NCBI GenBank assembly: GCA_903892045.1
Contig: CAITGX010000017.1
Span: 1-41,709 of the forward strand
Length of the DNA: 41,709 nt
Reading direction: 5' to 3'
Source: an uncultured Planctomycetota bacterium
GTDB lineage: Bacteria; Planctomycetota; UBA1135; GCA-002686595
The position numbers were made by a program, and so were the translations under genes. Positions 7,884 to 15,810 of this stretch are shown piece by piece (the stretch's first letter is position 1; each line of letters opens with the position of its first letter). A model generated the notes under the pieces. The model ran no database searches, was not told where the DNA came from, and saw only the letters and a list, made by a program, of their open reading frames with translations.

Positions 7884-9182
7884 ATGAGCCAGAGCCCCGA
7901 CTCCCGTCGTTCGTTCCTCGCCTTCTCGGCCCTCGCCGGCGCCGGTGCGCTCGCCGGTGGCTGTCGCAGCGCGCAGCCCAGCGCCGCGAGCGTTTCCGAC
8001 GCCGCGCCGCGCGACGAGTTCCCCGAGCTCCCGGACCTGAAGCCGACCGTGGCTCCGATCGCGCCCGAGGAGCGCGTCGCCCGGCGCGCTCGACTCGCGC
8101 GCATCCTCGCGGAGCGTTCGCTCGACGCCTACCTGTGCGAGGGCGGTCCGACGATGAGCTACCTCACCGGCGTCGCGTGGGGTCGCTCGGAGCGCACCTT
8201 CGCGCTGCTCGTGCTCGCGGATGGCAGCCACTTCTGGATCTGTCCAGCCTTCGAGGCCGAGAAGGCCAACCTGAGCGTTGCCAAGCAGGGCGGACCCGGC
8301 GGTGAGATCGTCACGTGGGACGAGCATGAGTACGCCTTCGTTCCGCTCGCCGCGGCGCTGCGCGCGCGAGGAGTCGAGCGAGTGGCCGTCGATCCGCAGG
8401 CACGCGCGTTCGTGCTCGACGGCCTGCGCGCCGAGCTCGGGGCGGAGCGCGTGGTGCTCGGCCGCGAGCCGCTCGTGGCCTTGCGCGGCGTGAAGGACGC
8501 GCACGAGCTGCAGCTGCTGCGCGTCGCGAGCGAGGGCACGCAGCTCGCGATCGCGGCGGTCGCCCAGCGCGTGCGGCTCGGCATGACGGGTGGCGACGTG
8601 TCCCGACTCATGGCGCGTGCGCACGCGGCTCTCGGCATGACCTCGCCTTGGTGCCTCGCGCTCGTGGGTCCCGCCGCGGCCTATCCGCACGGCGACAACG
8701 AGGCGATCGCGCTCGGTTCCGGCGACTTCCTGCTCGTCGACACCGGCGCGAGCCTGCATGGCTACGCCAGCGACACCACGCGCACCTGGTGCGTCGAAGG
8801 CACGCCGTCGCAGGCTCGACAAGCGGCCTGGCTCGCCGTGCTCGACGCGCAGCGACGTGCATTCGAGGCGATCCGCCCCGGCGTCGAGTGCCGCGAGATC
8901 GACCGCGTGGCGCGCACGGCGCTCGAGAATGCGGGCTACGGCTCGGGCTACTCGAAGTTCACTCACCGCCTCGGCCACGGCATCGGCATGGAGGGCCACG
9001 AGGATCCGTACTTCGACGGCGGCAGCCGCGTGCAGCTGCTGCCCGGCATGACGCTCTCCAACGAGCCCGGCGTGTACGTCTACGGCGAGTTCGGCGTGCG
9101 CATCGAGGACATCGTCGCCTGTACCGCGGAGGGTGCGACGCACTTCGGCGCGTGGCAGCGCGACTGGAAGAGCCCGGCCTGA
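7884..9182 (+). CDS. M24 family metallopeptidase (Xaa-Pro aminopeptidase-like), Tat-exported
   Basis: This 432-residue enzyme has a creatinase-like N-terminal domain and a pita-bread M24 catalytic domain. The five metal ligands are visible: D286 and D297 (DTGASLHGYASD), H365 (GHGIGM), E394 (NEPGVY) and E408 (RIED), plus the YPHGDN substrate-site His. The N-terminus has a twin-arginine signal (SRRSFLAFSAL) ending in a Gly-Gly-Cys that may be a weak lipobox, so export as a folded, metal-loaded enzyme is likely. The family removes N-terminal residues preceding proline. It sits 9 bp after the S9 lipoprotein, and both are predicted to act on peptides outside the cytoplasm. It converges on the sialidase-like gene with a 4-bp gap. 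Confidence 0.92.
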   Translation: MSQSPDSRRSFLAFSALAGAGALAGGCRSAQPSAASVSDAAPRDEFPELPDLKPTVAPIAPEERVARRARLARILAERSLDAYLCEGGPTMSYLTGVAWGRSERTFALLVLADGSHFWICPAFEAEKANLSVAKQGGPGGEIVTWDEHEYAFVPLAAALRARGVERVAVDPQARAFVLDGLRAELGAERVVLGREPLVALRGVKDAHELQLLRVASEGTQLAIAAVAQRVRLGMTGGDVSRLMARAHAALGMTSPWCLALVGPAAAYPHGDNEAIALGSGDFLLVDTGASLHGYASDTTRTWCVEGTPSQARQAAWLAVLDAQRRAFEAIRPGVECREIDRVARTALENAGYGSGYSKFTHRLGHGIGMEGHEDPYFDGGSRVQLLPGMTLSNEPGVYVYGEFGVRIEDIVACTAEGATHFGAWQRDWKSPA

Positions 9183-9186
9183 GCGC

Positions 9187-10365
9187 TCAGCGCGCGGTCG
9201 AGACCCACTGCGCTCGCAGCTGCGGGCCACTCGCGGTGTCGAGCCACGCGAAGAGCAAGCCATCGCCGGCGGCGACGAGCCGCGCGACACCGGCGGCTCG
9301 CCCCGGGACGGTCGACGCCAGCGTGCGCGCCTCTCCCAGCACGCCGTTCTCGATCGCAGCCAGTCGCCACTCCCCACGCTCGCGTGTCGGGCGCTCGAGC
9401 CAGCTCACCCACAGGCGCCCGGACGCATCGTAGGCGCAGTCGACGAAGCCATCGGTCTCCGCGCGCGAGACCTGCGTGGGCGGCGTGAACGAGCGGCCCC
9501 CGTCGCGCGAGTACGCGACCTGCACGCGCGCGCGGCTCTCCGCGCCGAGCGTGAACCACGCGATCGCCAGCTCCTCTCCGTACCCCGCCACCGCAGGACC
9601 GTTCACGGGGCAGCCGGCGATCTGCCAGCCATCGGCACTGACGCGCACCGGCGTGCCCGCGCTGCCATCGGGCTGCACGAGCACCGCGGACAGGTCGCGC
9701 ACCTCGTCCGCGTCGCGATCGCGATACACGACGAGCACGGCGCCACTCGCGGTGCGGTGCGCCGCCGTCGCGCAGCAGTCGCAGACTCGGCTGTCGAGCA
9801 GGAGCTCCGGGCCCAGCGCGCCATCACGGCCGACCGTGCGGGCTCGCAGCTGCATCTCGCCCGAACCGTCGTGGTGCCCGGCGCTCGCGCGTCCATCGAG
9901 CCACACGGCGAGCCAGCGCTGCCGATCGAGCTCGGCGAGCGAGACGAAGCCGTGCTCCCCTCCGCCCGGATCGTCGTGCAGGGTGAGCGCTGCTCCGCCC
10001 GCCACGGAGAGTCGGACGCGGTAGTCGTACGTGCCCGCGCCGCTGCGCTCGAGCCAGGTCGCGGCGAGGGCGCCGTCCTCGAGCGCCGCGACGGCCGGGA
10101 CGTCGGCCCAGTTCACGAACCAGTCCGGTCCGGAGGCCAAGACGCGTGCCGCGGACCAGCCCGCCGGGCTCCACTCGCTCGTGCGCAGCTCGTGTGGCCC
10201 GCCACCCTCGACCCACGAGAGTCGCGGCAGTCGATCTGCTCCGACCGCCAGCGCGAAGGCCCGAGCCCCGGGAGCCGCAGGGGGATCCGCGAGGTGCACC
10301 GCCGCATCCCCCGCCGAGCAACCGGCCAGGGACGAAGCCAGACACGCGAGCGCGAGTCGTCGCAT
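9187..10365 (-). CDS. Sialidase-like (BNR/Asp-box) lipoprotein
   Basis: This is a 392-residue predicted lipoprotein with signal MRRLALACLASS and lipobox LAGC (Cys16). The body looks like a six-bladed propeller and contains a clear Asp-box, SRDGGRSF, at about 286-293; WLDGRAS and VSWLERP are other blade-like segments. Proteins of this type are usually annotated as exo-alpha-sialidase or BNR-repeat proteins. I do not see the arginine triad needed to claim sialidase activity. The start at 10365 is chosen for the signal peptide; an upstream extension would lack one. It lies downstream of the 46-residue basic protein on the same strand, with a strong hairpin between them, so the two may be transcribed separately. 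Confidence 0.78.
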   Translation of the reverse strand: MRRLALACLASSLAGCSAGDAAVHLADPPAAPGARAFALAVGADRLPRLSWVEGGGPHELRTSEWSPAGWSAARVLASGPDWFVNWADVPAVAALEDGALAATWLERSGAGTYDYRVRLSVAGGAALTLHDDPGGGEHGFVSLAELDRQRWLAVWLDGRASAGHHDGSGEMQLRARTVGRDGALGPELLLDSRVCDCCATAAHRTASGAVLVVYRDRDADEVRDLSAVLVQPDGSAGTPVRVSADGWQIAGCPVNGPAVAGYGEELAIAWFTLGAESRARVQVAYSRDGGRSFTPPTQVSRAETDGFVDCAYDASGRLWVSWLERPTRERGEWRLAAIENGVLGEARTLASTVPGRAAGVARLVAAGDGLLFAWLDTASGPQLRAQWVSTAR

Positions 10366-10400
10366 GGAGAAGCCGCAGCCGACGCCAGAGCTCCGGACAC

Positions 10401-10440
10401 GAACACGGGCGTCCCCGGAGTCGGGAACGCCCGCCTGTTC
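10401..10440 (-). terminator. Hairpin between small basic protein and sialidase-like gene
   Basis: The 40-nt inverted repeat pairs gaaca with tgttc at the ends and cgggcgt (10406-10412) with acgcccg (10427-10433), followed by ccc/ggg inside. It lies about 27 bp downstream of the basic-protein stop, read on the minus strand. No T-run follows, so it could instead be a transcript-stabilising 3' hairpin. Confidence 0.45.
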
Positions 10441-10466
10441 CACCGGGGCCGGGAGGCCCAAAGGGC

Positions 10467-10607
10467 CTAGAGGCGCGTGTAGTCGCGGCCGCGGCGCGGC
10501 TTCTTCTGGCGACCCAGCTTGAGGATCTTGCCGGAGTTCATGCCGATGCGCTTGACGCGCTTGCGGCCGCGCGTGGGGCCGCCGTTCTTGAAGCGGGAGT
10601 TGGCCAT
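10467..10607 (-). CDS. 46-residue strongly basic protein, possibly ribosome- or RNA-associated
   Basis: This short ORF encodes 46 residues, about 18 of them Lys or Arg, with GGPTRGRKRVKR near the start and RQKKPRRGRDYTRL at the end. Codon choice is uniform (AAG, CGC, GGC, AAC, TTC), as in highly expressed genes, and composition resembles small ribosomal proteins such as bL36, bL34 or Thx, though I recognise none of these. A promoter-like sequence lies about 70 bp upstream and a hairpin follows, so it looks like a standalone, strongly expressed unit. The small palindrome aggccc-aaa-gggcct overlaps its stop. The role is unknown; RNA or ribosome binding is inferred from charge and codon use alone. 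Confidence 0.72.
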   Translation of the reverse strand: MANSRFKNGGPTRGRKRVKRIGMNSGKILKLGRQKKPRRGRDYTRL

Positions 10608-10674
10608 GGCTTTGGGGGCGTGGCGGGAGAGAGAGGGAAGCACCCCGGGTTGGGGCGTGGATCGAAGGGGGAAG

Positions 10675-10703
10675 AGTATGGCGCTCCGGCGGCACGGGGG
10701 CAA
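10675..10703 (-). promoter_or_regulatory. Candidate sigma-70-type promoter for the small basic protein
   Basis: On the minus strand TTGCCC and CATACT are separated by exactly 17 bases, a reasonable -35/-10 pair in a GC-rich genome. It lies between the sulfatase-fold gene stop and the basic-protein ATG at 10607. The expected start is near 10668, giving a leader of about 60 nt. A GGGGC-TT-GCCCC hairpin overlapping the -35 side could end the upstream transcript. Confidence 0.4.
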
Positions 10704-10734
10704 GCCCCACGCCTCCTCCACCCTCGAGGGGCCC

Positions 10735-12636
10735 TCAGTCGCCCCCGTACCCGAGCGCGTCGAGGGCGTCCGGGTTGTCCACCCGCTGCACGCGCCCATC
10801 CCGCTCGTCGTCGGCCCCCCAGCGCGCCCGCAGGGCCTCCAGCTCGGCGCGGAGGCGCTCCACGACCTCGGGACGGTCCGTGGCGCGGTCCTGCGACTCC
10901 GCGGGGTCCTGTGCCACGTCGTAGAGCCGCCAGCGCGGCGTTCGGTCGCGGCCGACCTCCTGCACGAGCTTCCAGTCCCCCGCATAGAGGGCCAGCTTGA
11001 CGAGGCTCGGGTCGACGTTGTCGCGGTTCTCGACGAGCAGGATGCGCTCGGAGCCGATCGGACCGAGGAGGTTCACGCCGAGCTGCTCGGTGGACGGCGC
11101 GAGGCCCGCCAAGGCGAGCAGCGTCGGGGCGACGTCGATCCCGTGCACCGGCTCGCGTACCTCGCGTCCATCCTCGGACCCGGCCGGACGCACGAGCAGG
11201 GGCACGCGCGTATGGCACTCGAGCACGTCCTTGTGCTCGTACTGGCCGTGCTCTCCGAAGGCCTCGCCATGGTCGGAGGTGAGCACCACGGCCGTGCGCC
11301 CGAGGTCGAGCCGCGCGAGGAAGCGGTCGACCTCGCGATCGAGCGACCACAGCTCGGCGTCGTACAGGTCGCGCACGTGCCGCGCGTCCTCCCCATCCAG
11401 ACGCAGCCCCTCGCTCCGGACCCGATCGCCGCGCAACGCGTAGCCATCGACGGGCCCCTCGTAGGGCCGCACGAAGCGCTCGCGGGCCTCGGGCCCGGGC
11501 AGGTACGGCCAGTGCACGTCGTACAGGTTCACGAAGCAGAACCACGGCCTCGGGTCGTCCGCCTCGATCCACTCGAGCGCGTTCGCGAGCACCTCGCTCG
11601 CGGGGCGCTGGAAGTCCTGGATCCAGTGCGGCTCGCCGTTCGACGCGAGTCCCGGAGCGAGCCGCGCGAGCAACGACTGCGCGTCGTGCACGATGGCCCA
11701 AGCCTGCGTGTAGGTCACCCACGGATCGACCCGGTCGTCGTAGGTCTCGAAGGCGTAGTCGATACCGCTCTGCGCGCGCAGGACATCCGTGCCGACGAAG
11801 GCCGCCGTGCGATAGCCCGCCTCGCGAAACTCGCGCACCACCGTCGGAGTCGCCCACGGCCGGAAGAACTGCCGCGTCAGGCGCGCGCCATGGTGCGAGG
11901 GGTACACGCCGGTGAGCATCGAGAGGTGCGACGTCAGCGTGTAGGTCGAGACCGAACGCGAGTTCGAGAAGCGCAGCGACTGCTCGGCAAAGCGCGCGAG
12001 ATGCGGCGTGGTGTCGCGGTCGTAGCCGTAGGGCGTGAGCGCATCCGCCCGAGTCGTGTCCCACACGAGCAAGAGCACGTTGGGTGCATCGGCGCGCGCG
12101 GAGCCGGTCGGCGAGGGTCCGCCCGAGTGGAACGTGACGAACCACGCGACGGGCCAGGGGACGAGCGCGCACGCAAGCCACAGACCGCGCCCGGAGACGC
12201 GCTCGAGAAGGGGCAGCAAGACAGCGATCGCGGCCACGCAGCCGAGCAGGATCCCGACCGCGAGCAACCACGGCGTCGCGTGCTTCAGCCCGTCGAGGTT
12301 CCCGCCCAGCCCCGTGTAGCGATCGAGGTGGGCATGCAGCGCGACCGGCAGGGCGGTCCACAGCATGTGGCGCGCGCTCGCGTGCAGCGGATGGTCGAAC
12401 TTGCGCAGCGTGAGCAGGCCACGCAGCGCACGGTCGACGAGCAGCGTCCACGGCAGGCTCGCGAGCGCGAATGCGAGCCACAGCGCGAGCGTCTCTGCGA
12501 ACAGCCACAGGCTCGGCTCGCGATGGTGGTGCACATGGCGCACCGCCAGAGAGTCCGCGAGCGCGAGCACGGAGGCCCAGCCGAGAGCGCCAGCGAGGCG
12601 CGAGCCGACGCTGGCCTGTTCCTTTCGCTTCACCAT
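10735..12636 (-). CDS. Membrane-anchored sulfatase-fold (alkaline phosphatase superfamily) protein
   Basis: This 633-residue protein has about four or five N-terminal transmembrane segments (within roughly 15-170), then a PF00884-type domain. The first metal site is in LLLVWDTTRADAL (D193 region) and the late metal site in TSDHGEAFGEHG. The position of the formylglycine precursor Cys/Ser (C-x-P-x-R) is occupied by T-L-T-S-H (T233-H237). A classical formylglycine sulfatase is therefore unlikely; Thr-nucleophile phospho- or phosphoglycerol-transferases of this superfamily are a better comparison. The catalytic domain probably faces the periplasm. The ATG at 12636 precedes MVKRKEQ, a typical positive-inside start. 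Its substrate is unknown. Confidence 0.87.
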   Translation of the reverse strand: MVKRKEQASVGSRLAGALGWASVLALADSLAVRHVHHHREPSLWLFAETLALWLAFALASLPWTLLVDRALRGLLTLRKFDHPLHASARHMLWTALPVALHAHLDRYTGLGGNLDGLKHATPWLLAVGILLGCVAAIAVLLPLLERVSGRGLWLACALVPWPVAWFVTFHSGGPSPTGSARADAPNVLLLVWDTTRADALTPYGYDRDTTPHLARFAEQSLRFSNSRSVSTYTLTSHLSMLTGVYPSHHGARLTRQFFRPWATPTVVREFREAGYRTAAFVGTDVLRAQSGIDYAFETYDDRVDPWVTYTQAWAIVHDAQSLLARLAPGLASNGEPHWIQDFQRPASEVLANALEWIEADDPRPWFCFVNLYDVHWPYLPGPEARERFVRPYEGPVDGYALRGDRVRSEGLRLDGEDARHVRDLYDAELWSLDREVDRFLARLDLGRTAVVLTSDHGEAFGEHGQYEHKDVLECHTRVPLLVRPAGSEDGREVREPVHGIDVAPTLLALAGLAPSTEQLGVNLLGPIGSERILLVENRDNVDPSLVKLALYAGDWKLVQEVGRDRTPRWRLYDVAQDPAESQDRATDRPEVVERLRAELEALRARWGADDERDGRVQRVDNPDALDALGYGGD

Positions 12637-12732
12637 GCGAGTCCCGAGGGGGCGGGAAGTCCCCCCCTCCGAGCCTAGCGGACGCGCGGCAGGAGCCAAG
12701 CACCCCGCTGCGCCGGAGCGGACTCTTCCGGG

Positions 12733-12951
12733 CTAGGAAGCCGTCCGTTCCGGGCTTCGGAACAGCACCGCGAGGCCCCACACGAGCCCAGCCGTCGCCA
12801 GAGCCTCGTCCAGATTGCCGAACAGGGGGGCGCCATCGGGAACGAGCTCGAACAGCCCGAGGCCCGTGTTGGCGAGGACGCACAGGCCGAGCAGCACGGC
12901 CGCGAGGGCCGCCAGCGCCTTCCCAGCGCCCGGCCGCGACGCGCTAGCCAC
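12733..12951 (-). CDS. 72-residue membrane protein, DUF1232/YkvA-like core
   Basis: The ORF begins at a GTG that overlaps the previous gene's stop (GTGGCTAG), indicating translational coupling. The 72 residues form two hydrophobic segments (about 11-35 and 50-65) around LFELVPDGAPLFGNLDEA. This closely resembles the PIDLIPDxIPxLGxLDD core of DUF1232 (YkvA) small membrane proteins. The family function is not established. It lies downstream of the single-pass protein at 12944-13540, with which it probably forms a two-gene operon. Confidence 0.7.
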   Translation of the reverse strand: MASASRPGAGKALAALAAVLLGLCVLANTGLGLFELVPDGAPLFGNLDEALATAGLVWGLAVLFRSPERTAS

Positions 12952-13540
12952 CGCTCGCTCCCTGCGTGCGCACGACGAGCGTCGCGCCCGGCACGTCGCG
13001 CCCGAGCGAGCGTCCGACCTTGGCCAGCGACCACTCGACGATCCCGCGCACGCGCGCGTCCGCGTCGTAGGCCGGCGCGTCCGGAGCGAAGTGCGGCACG
13101 TTGCGCACCTTGTCCCCGAGGATGGGGCCGTGCTCGAGCAACCGGGCGCGCGGCAGCTCGACGACGATCGCAAGTTGCTCGCGTCGCACCAGCCCATCAC
13201 CCAGCTCGCCGAGGTCGATGCCCCACACTTCCTGCGCCGGAGCGTTGCGCTCCGAGCCGCGCGTGTGACTCAGGATCCACGGCTTCTGGGCTTCGTAGCG
13301 CAGCTGCACGAGCGCCTGCTGCACGATCACGTTGCCGTAGTCGTCGAGCCAGCGCTGCAGGCGCGCCTCGGGCTCCTGCGGCAGCGTGGCGAGATCGCGC
13401 TCGATCGTGCTCGCGACCTGACCCGCGCGCCAGCGATACAGCAGCACGCCCGCGCCGAGACCGAGCACGACCAGCCCGAGCACGAACACGAGCCCGTTGA
13501 CGCGGAAGGTCGGAGCCACAGCAGTCTCGGGCGCGCTCAT
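12944..13540 (-). CDS. Single-pass membrane protein of unknown function
   Basis: This protein of 198 residues (from the ATG encoding MSAPETAV) has one transmembrane segment at about 16-36 and then a soluble domain beginning with a helical stretch containing IERDLATLPQEPEARLQRW. The middle includes charged beta-like strands (EQLAIVVELPRARLLEHG, ATLVVRTQG). I recognise no family. It is divergent from the ApaH-type phosphatase gene, with 65 bp between starts, and its stop overlaps the start of the 72-residue DUF1232-like gene. The pairing suggests a shared membrane role, which is inference. Confidence 0.68.
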   Translation of the reverse strand: MSAPETAVAPTFRVNGLVFVLGLVVLGLGAGVLLYRWRAGQVASTIERDLATLPQEPEARLQRWLDDYGNVIVQQALVQLRYEAQKPWILSHTRGSERNAPAQEVWGIDLGELGDGLVRREQLAIVVELPRARLLEHGPILGDKVRNVPHFAPDAPAYDADARVRGIVEWSLAKVGRSLGRDVPGATLVVRTQGASGG

Positions 13541-13605
13541 GGCCTCATTGTGGAGTCGCGCCGCACGGACTTCCATCCAGACGGGCGCTGACTAGGCTGT
13601 GCCGC

Positions 13606-14328
13606 GTGCGCCGCATCTTCGTCGGGGACATCCAAGGCTGCCGTGAGGAGCTCGAGGAGCTGCTCGAGCGCCTGCATTTCGACCCTTCCGCCGACGAGCT
13701 GCACCCCGTCGGCGACCTCGTGAACCGCGGCCCCGACTCCCTCGGCACGCTGCGCCTCCTGCGCCAGCTCCGAGCCGGCGGCGTGCTCGGCAACCACGAT
13801 GTCAGCCTGCTGCGCGTGGCGGCCGGCCTGCGCGAGCTGCGCCCCGGGGACACGACTCAGGACGTGCTCGCCGCGCCCGACCGCGACGAGCTGCTCGCCT
13901 GGGTGCGCGCGCGCCCCTTCGTCCGCAAGTGGGACGATGTGTGGCTCGTGCACGCGGCGCTCCACCCGGCCTGGGCCGACCCCGAGAGCGAGCTCGCGGG
14001 TCTCGACCCCTTGCAGCCCCATCCCGCGATCGACTTCGCGACGCGTGCGCGCGCCACGACGCGCGACGGCAAGCTCTCCAAGCAGGATCCCCCGCCGCCG
14101 GGCAGCGCCTTCCGGCCGTGGTTCGAGCACTGGTTCGACTCGCGCGTCGGCGACCGACGCACCGTGGTCTACGGCCACTGGGCCCGCATGCAGCTCGTGC
14201 TGCGTCCCAAGCTGCGTGGCCTCGACACAGGCTGCGTGTGGGGCGGCAGGCTCTCCGCGTGGATCGCGGAAGAGGATCGCGTCGAGTCGGTGAGCGCCCG
14301 CAGGCGCTACGCGAACTTCGAGGACTAG
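13606..14328 (+). CDS. apaH: Symmetrical bis(5'-nucleosyl)-tetraphosphatase (ApaH-like)
   Basis: This 240-residue calcineurin-type metallophosphoesterase contains all family blocks: GDIQG (7-11), GDLVNRGPDS (36-45), GNHD (62-65), a VHAALHP block and YGHWARM. The late LDTGCVWGGRLSAW segment is diagnostic for ApaH rather than a generic protein phosphatase. ApaH hydrolyses Ap4A to two ADP and also removes Np4 caps from RNA. The GTG at 13606 encodes MRRIFVGDIQG, which matches the usual ApaH N-terminus. The protein is slightly shorter than the E. coli enzyme. It faces the gene at 14339 convergently across a 10-bp gap. Confidence 0.9.
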   Translation: MRRIFVGDIQGCREELEELLERLHFDPSADELHPVGDLVNRGPDSLGTLRLLRQLRAGGVLGNHDVSLLRVAAGLRELRPGDTTQDVLAAPDRDELLAWVRARPFVRKWDDVWLVHAALHPAWADPESELAGLDPLQPHPAIDFATRARATTRDGKLSKQDPPPPGSAFRPWFEHWFDSRVGDRRTVVYGHWARMQLVLRPKLRGLDTGCVWGGRLSAWIAEEDRVESVSARRRYANFED

Positions 14329-14338
14329 GGACGGACGC

Positions 14339-15802
14339 CTAGGCCGCGATCCAGTCGCGGAAGGCGCGCCGGTACAGCCGGCCCTCGATCAGCGTCTCCG
14401 GGTCGCACTCGCGCTTGAGGCGCGCAAACGCGGCCAGCTTGTCCTCGGGCAGGAAGCGCGCGGTGTCCTCGGCCGCGACGACGAGGTCCTTCGCGAAGTA
14501 GAAGCGCCCGCCGGCGGAAATCACGAGCTCCGTGAGCTCGTCGCACAGCTTCCACAGCTCGGCGCGGCGCGCCGGATCGACCTTGAAGTCGAGCGCGAAG
14601 CTCCAGCCGTCGACGGCATGCGTGAGCCAGAAGGGATCGGTTCGGTGGCGCTTGAACACGCCGAGGTACGGCACCTGCCCGGCGCGGCGGCAGCGCGCGA
14701 GGATCTCGCTGTGCACCTCGTGGGCGACGGCGTCGGGCACGAACGGCTGGTACTGGATCAGCCCGCGCTCGGCGCGCTCGCGACCGTAGGCCCACTTCCA
14801 GTTGGGCACGTAGTCGAGCAGGAACGAGAAGCCCGCGTGCGACTGCAGGTACGGTTCCCCCATGCCCTCGAGGCGCCCGGCGACGTACTTCGCCGCGTTG
14901 ATCGTGCGCATCCCGACGTCGTGGTTGAAGAGCTTGAGGATGCGCCAGACCTGCGACTTGGGGAACAGCCCGAGGATGTTGGCGGGCAGCTCCTGATGCG
15001 CGACCGTGAGCGAGCGCTCCGGCGCCGGGTCCTCGCCCTCGTGCAAGTTGTGCGCGTCGTGGATGAGTCCGCGACCTGACGCATCGCCGCCCGGGAAGCA
15101 GTCGACCCAGCCGACGAGGTAGTCGCTCGTCGCCTTGTGCGCCTCGAAGTACTGCATCATCTCGCGCAGGTCGCGCGTGCTCTCGCCGCGCACGCGCACG
15201 TTGCCGGAGTGCACGCGCTTGGTCTTGAGCACGATGCGGCTGAAGCAGCCGAGCATTCCGAAGCCGCCGATCGCGGCGTGGAACAGGTCGGCGTTGCGTT
15301 CGCGACTGCAGGTGCGAACCTCGCCGGAAGGCAGCACGAGATCGAACTCGAGGCACGCGTCCCCGATCGTGCCGACCGCGAAGTTGTTCTTGCCGTGGAT
15401 GTTGGCCGCGAGCGCGCCGGCCACCGTCGGGAACATCGTCCCGCTGACCACGCGCGGCCAGAAGCCCAGCGGCAGGATCGTCTTCCACAGTTTCTCGATC
15501 GTGACGCCCGGTTCGAGCGTCGCGACGCCCGTGTGCGCGTCGAAGCCGAGCACGCGATCCATGCGCGAGATGTCGAGCACCATGTCGCGCGCGGGGCAGC
15601 TCGCGTCCCCGTAGCTGTTGCCGCCGCCGCGCAGCGTGAGCGTCGAGCCCGCCGCGCGCGCGAGCGCGAAGCACTGCAGGATTTCCTCGACGGAACGCGG
15701 ACGGAGCACGCGCGCGTGCTGACCGACGGCCATGCCCCAGCCTTCGACGTACTCGAAGGAGCTCTCCAGAGGTCGGCGCGAGCGCAGCGAGAGGATCTCC
15801 AT
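14339..15802 (-). CDS. FAD-binding oxidoreductase, DprE1-like
   Basis: The 487-residue protein has a PCMH-type FAD-binding domain with GGGNSYGD at 59-66, a TLEPGVTIEKLW strand and the GALAANIHGKN block (135-139 for IHGKN). This block closely matches mycobacterial DprE1, the FAD oxidase that converts decaprenylphosphoryl-ribose to its 2'-keto form. The C-terminal YFAKD lysine matches the DprE1 YTAKD site. The DprE1 C387 position looks like Ala here (WSFALDF). Length is close to DprE1 (about 460). The adjacent upstream SDR ends 8 bp before this ATG, as expected for a DprE2-like partner. A polyprenyl-phosphate sugar epimerase is inferred; a soluble sugar-acid oxidase is the alternative. Confidence 0.85.
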   Translation of the reverse strand: MEILSLRSRRPLESSFEYVEGWGMAVGQHARVLRPRSVEEILQCFALARAAGSTLTLRGGGNSYGDASCPARDMVLDISRMDRVLGFDAHTGVATLEPGVTIEKLWKTILPLGFWPRVVSGTMFPTVAGALAANIHGKNNFAVGTIGDACLEFDLVLPSGEVRTCSRERNADLFHAAIGGFGMLGCFSRIVLKTKRVHSGNVRVRGESTRDLREMMQYFEAHKATSDYLVGWVDCFPGGDASGRGLIHDAHNLHEGEDPAPERSLTVAHQELPANILGLFPKSQVWRILKLFNHDVGMRTINAAKYVAGRLEGMGEPYLQSHAGFSFLLDYVPNWKWAYGRERAERGLIQYQPFVPDAVAHEVHSEILARCRRAGQVPYLGVFKRHRTDPFWLTHAVDGWSFALDFKVDPARRAELWKLCDELTELVISAGGRFYFAKDLVVAAEDTARFLPEDKLAAFARLKRECDPETLIEGRLYRRAFRDWIAA

Positions 15803-15810
15803 CGCGCGCC

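Noticed and set aside
5973-9377. Very long open frame on the minus strand opposite the S9 and M24 genes
   Set aside because: High GC keeps antisense frames open; it is Arg/Ala/His-rich with no motif, while the plus strand holds two clear peptidases.
9187-10365. Firm sialidase call
   Set aside because: One Asp-box is clear, but the arginine triad and nucleophilic Tyr/Glu are not recognisable, so only the fold is claimed.
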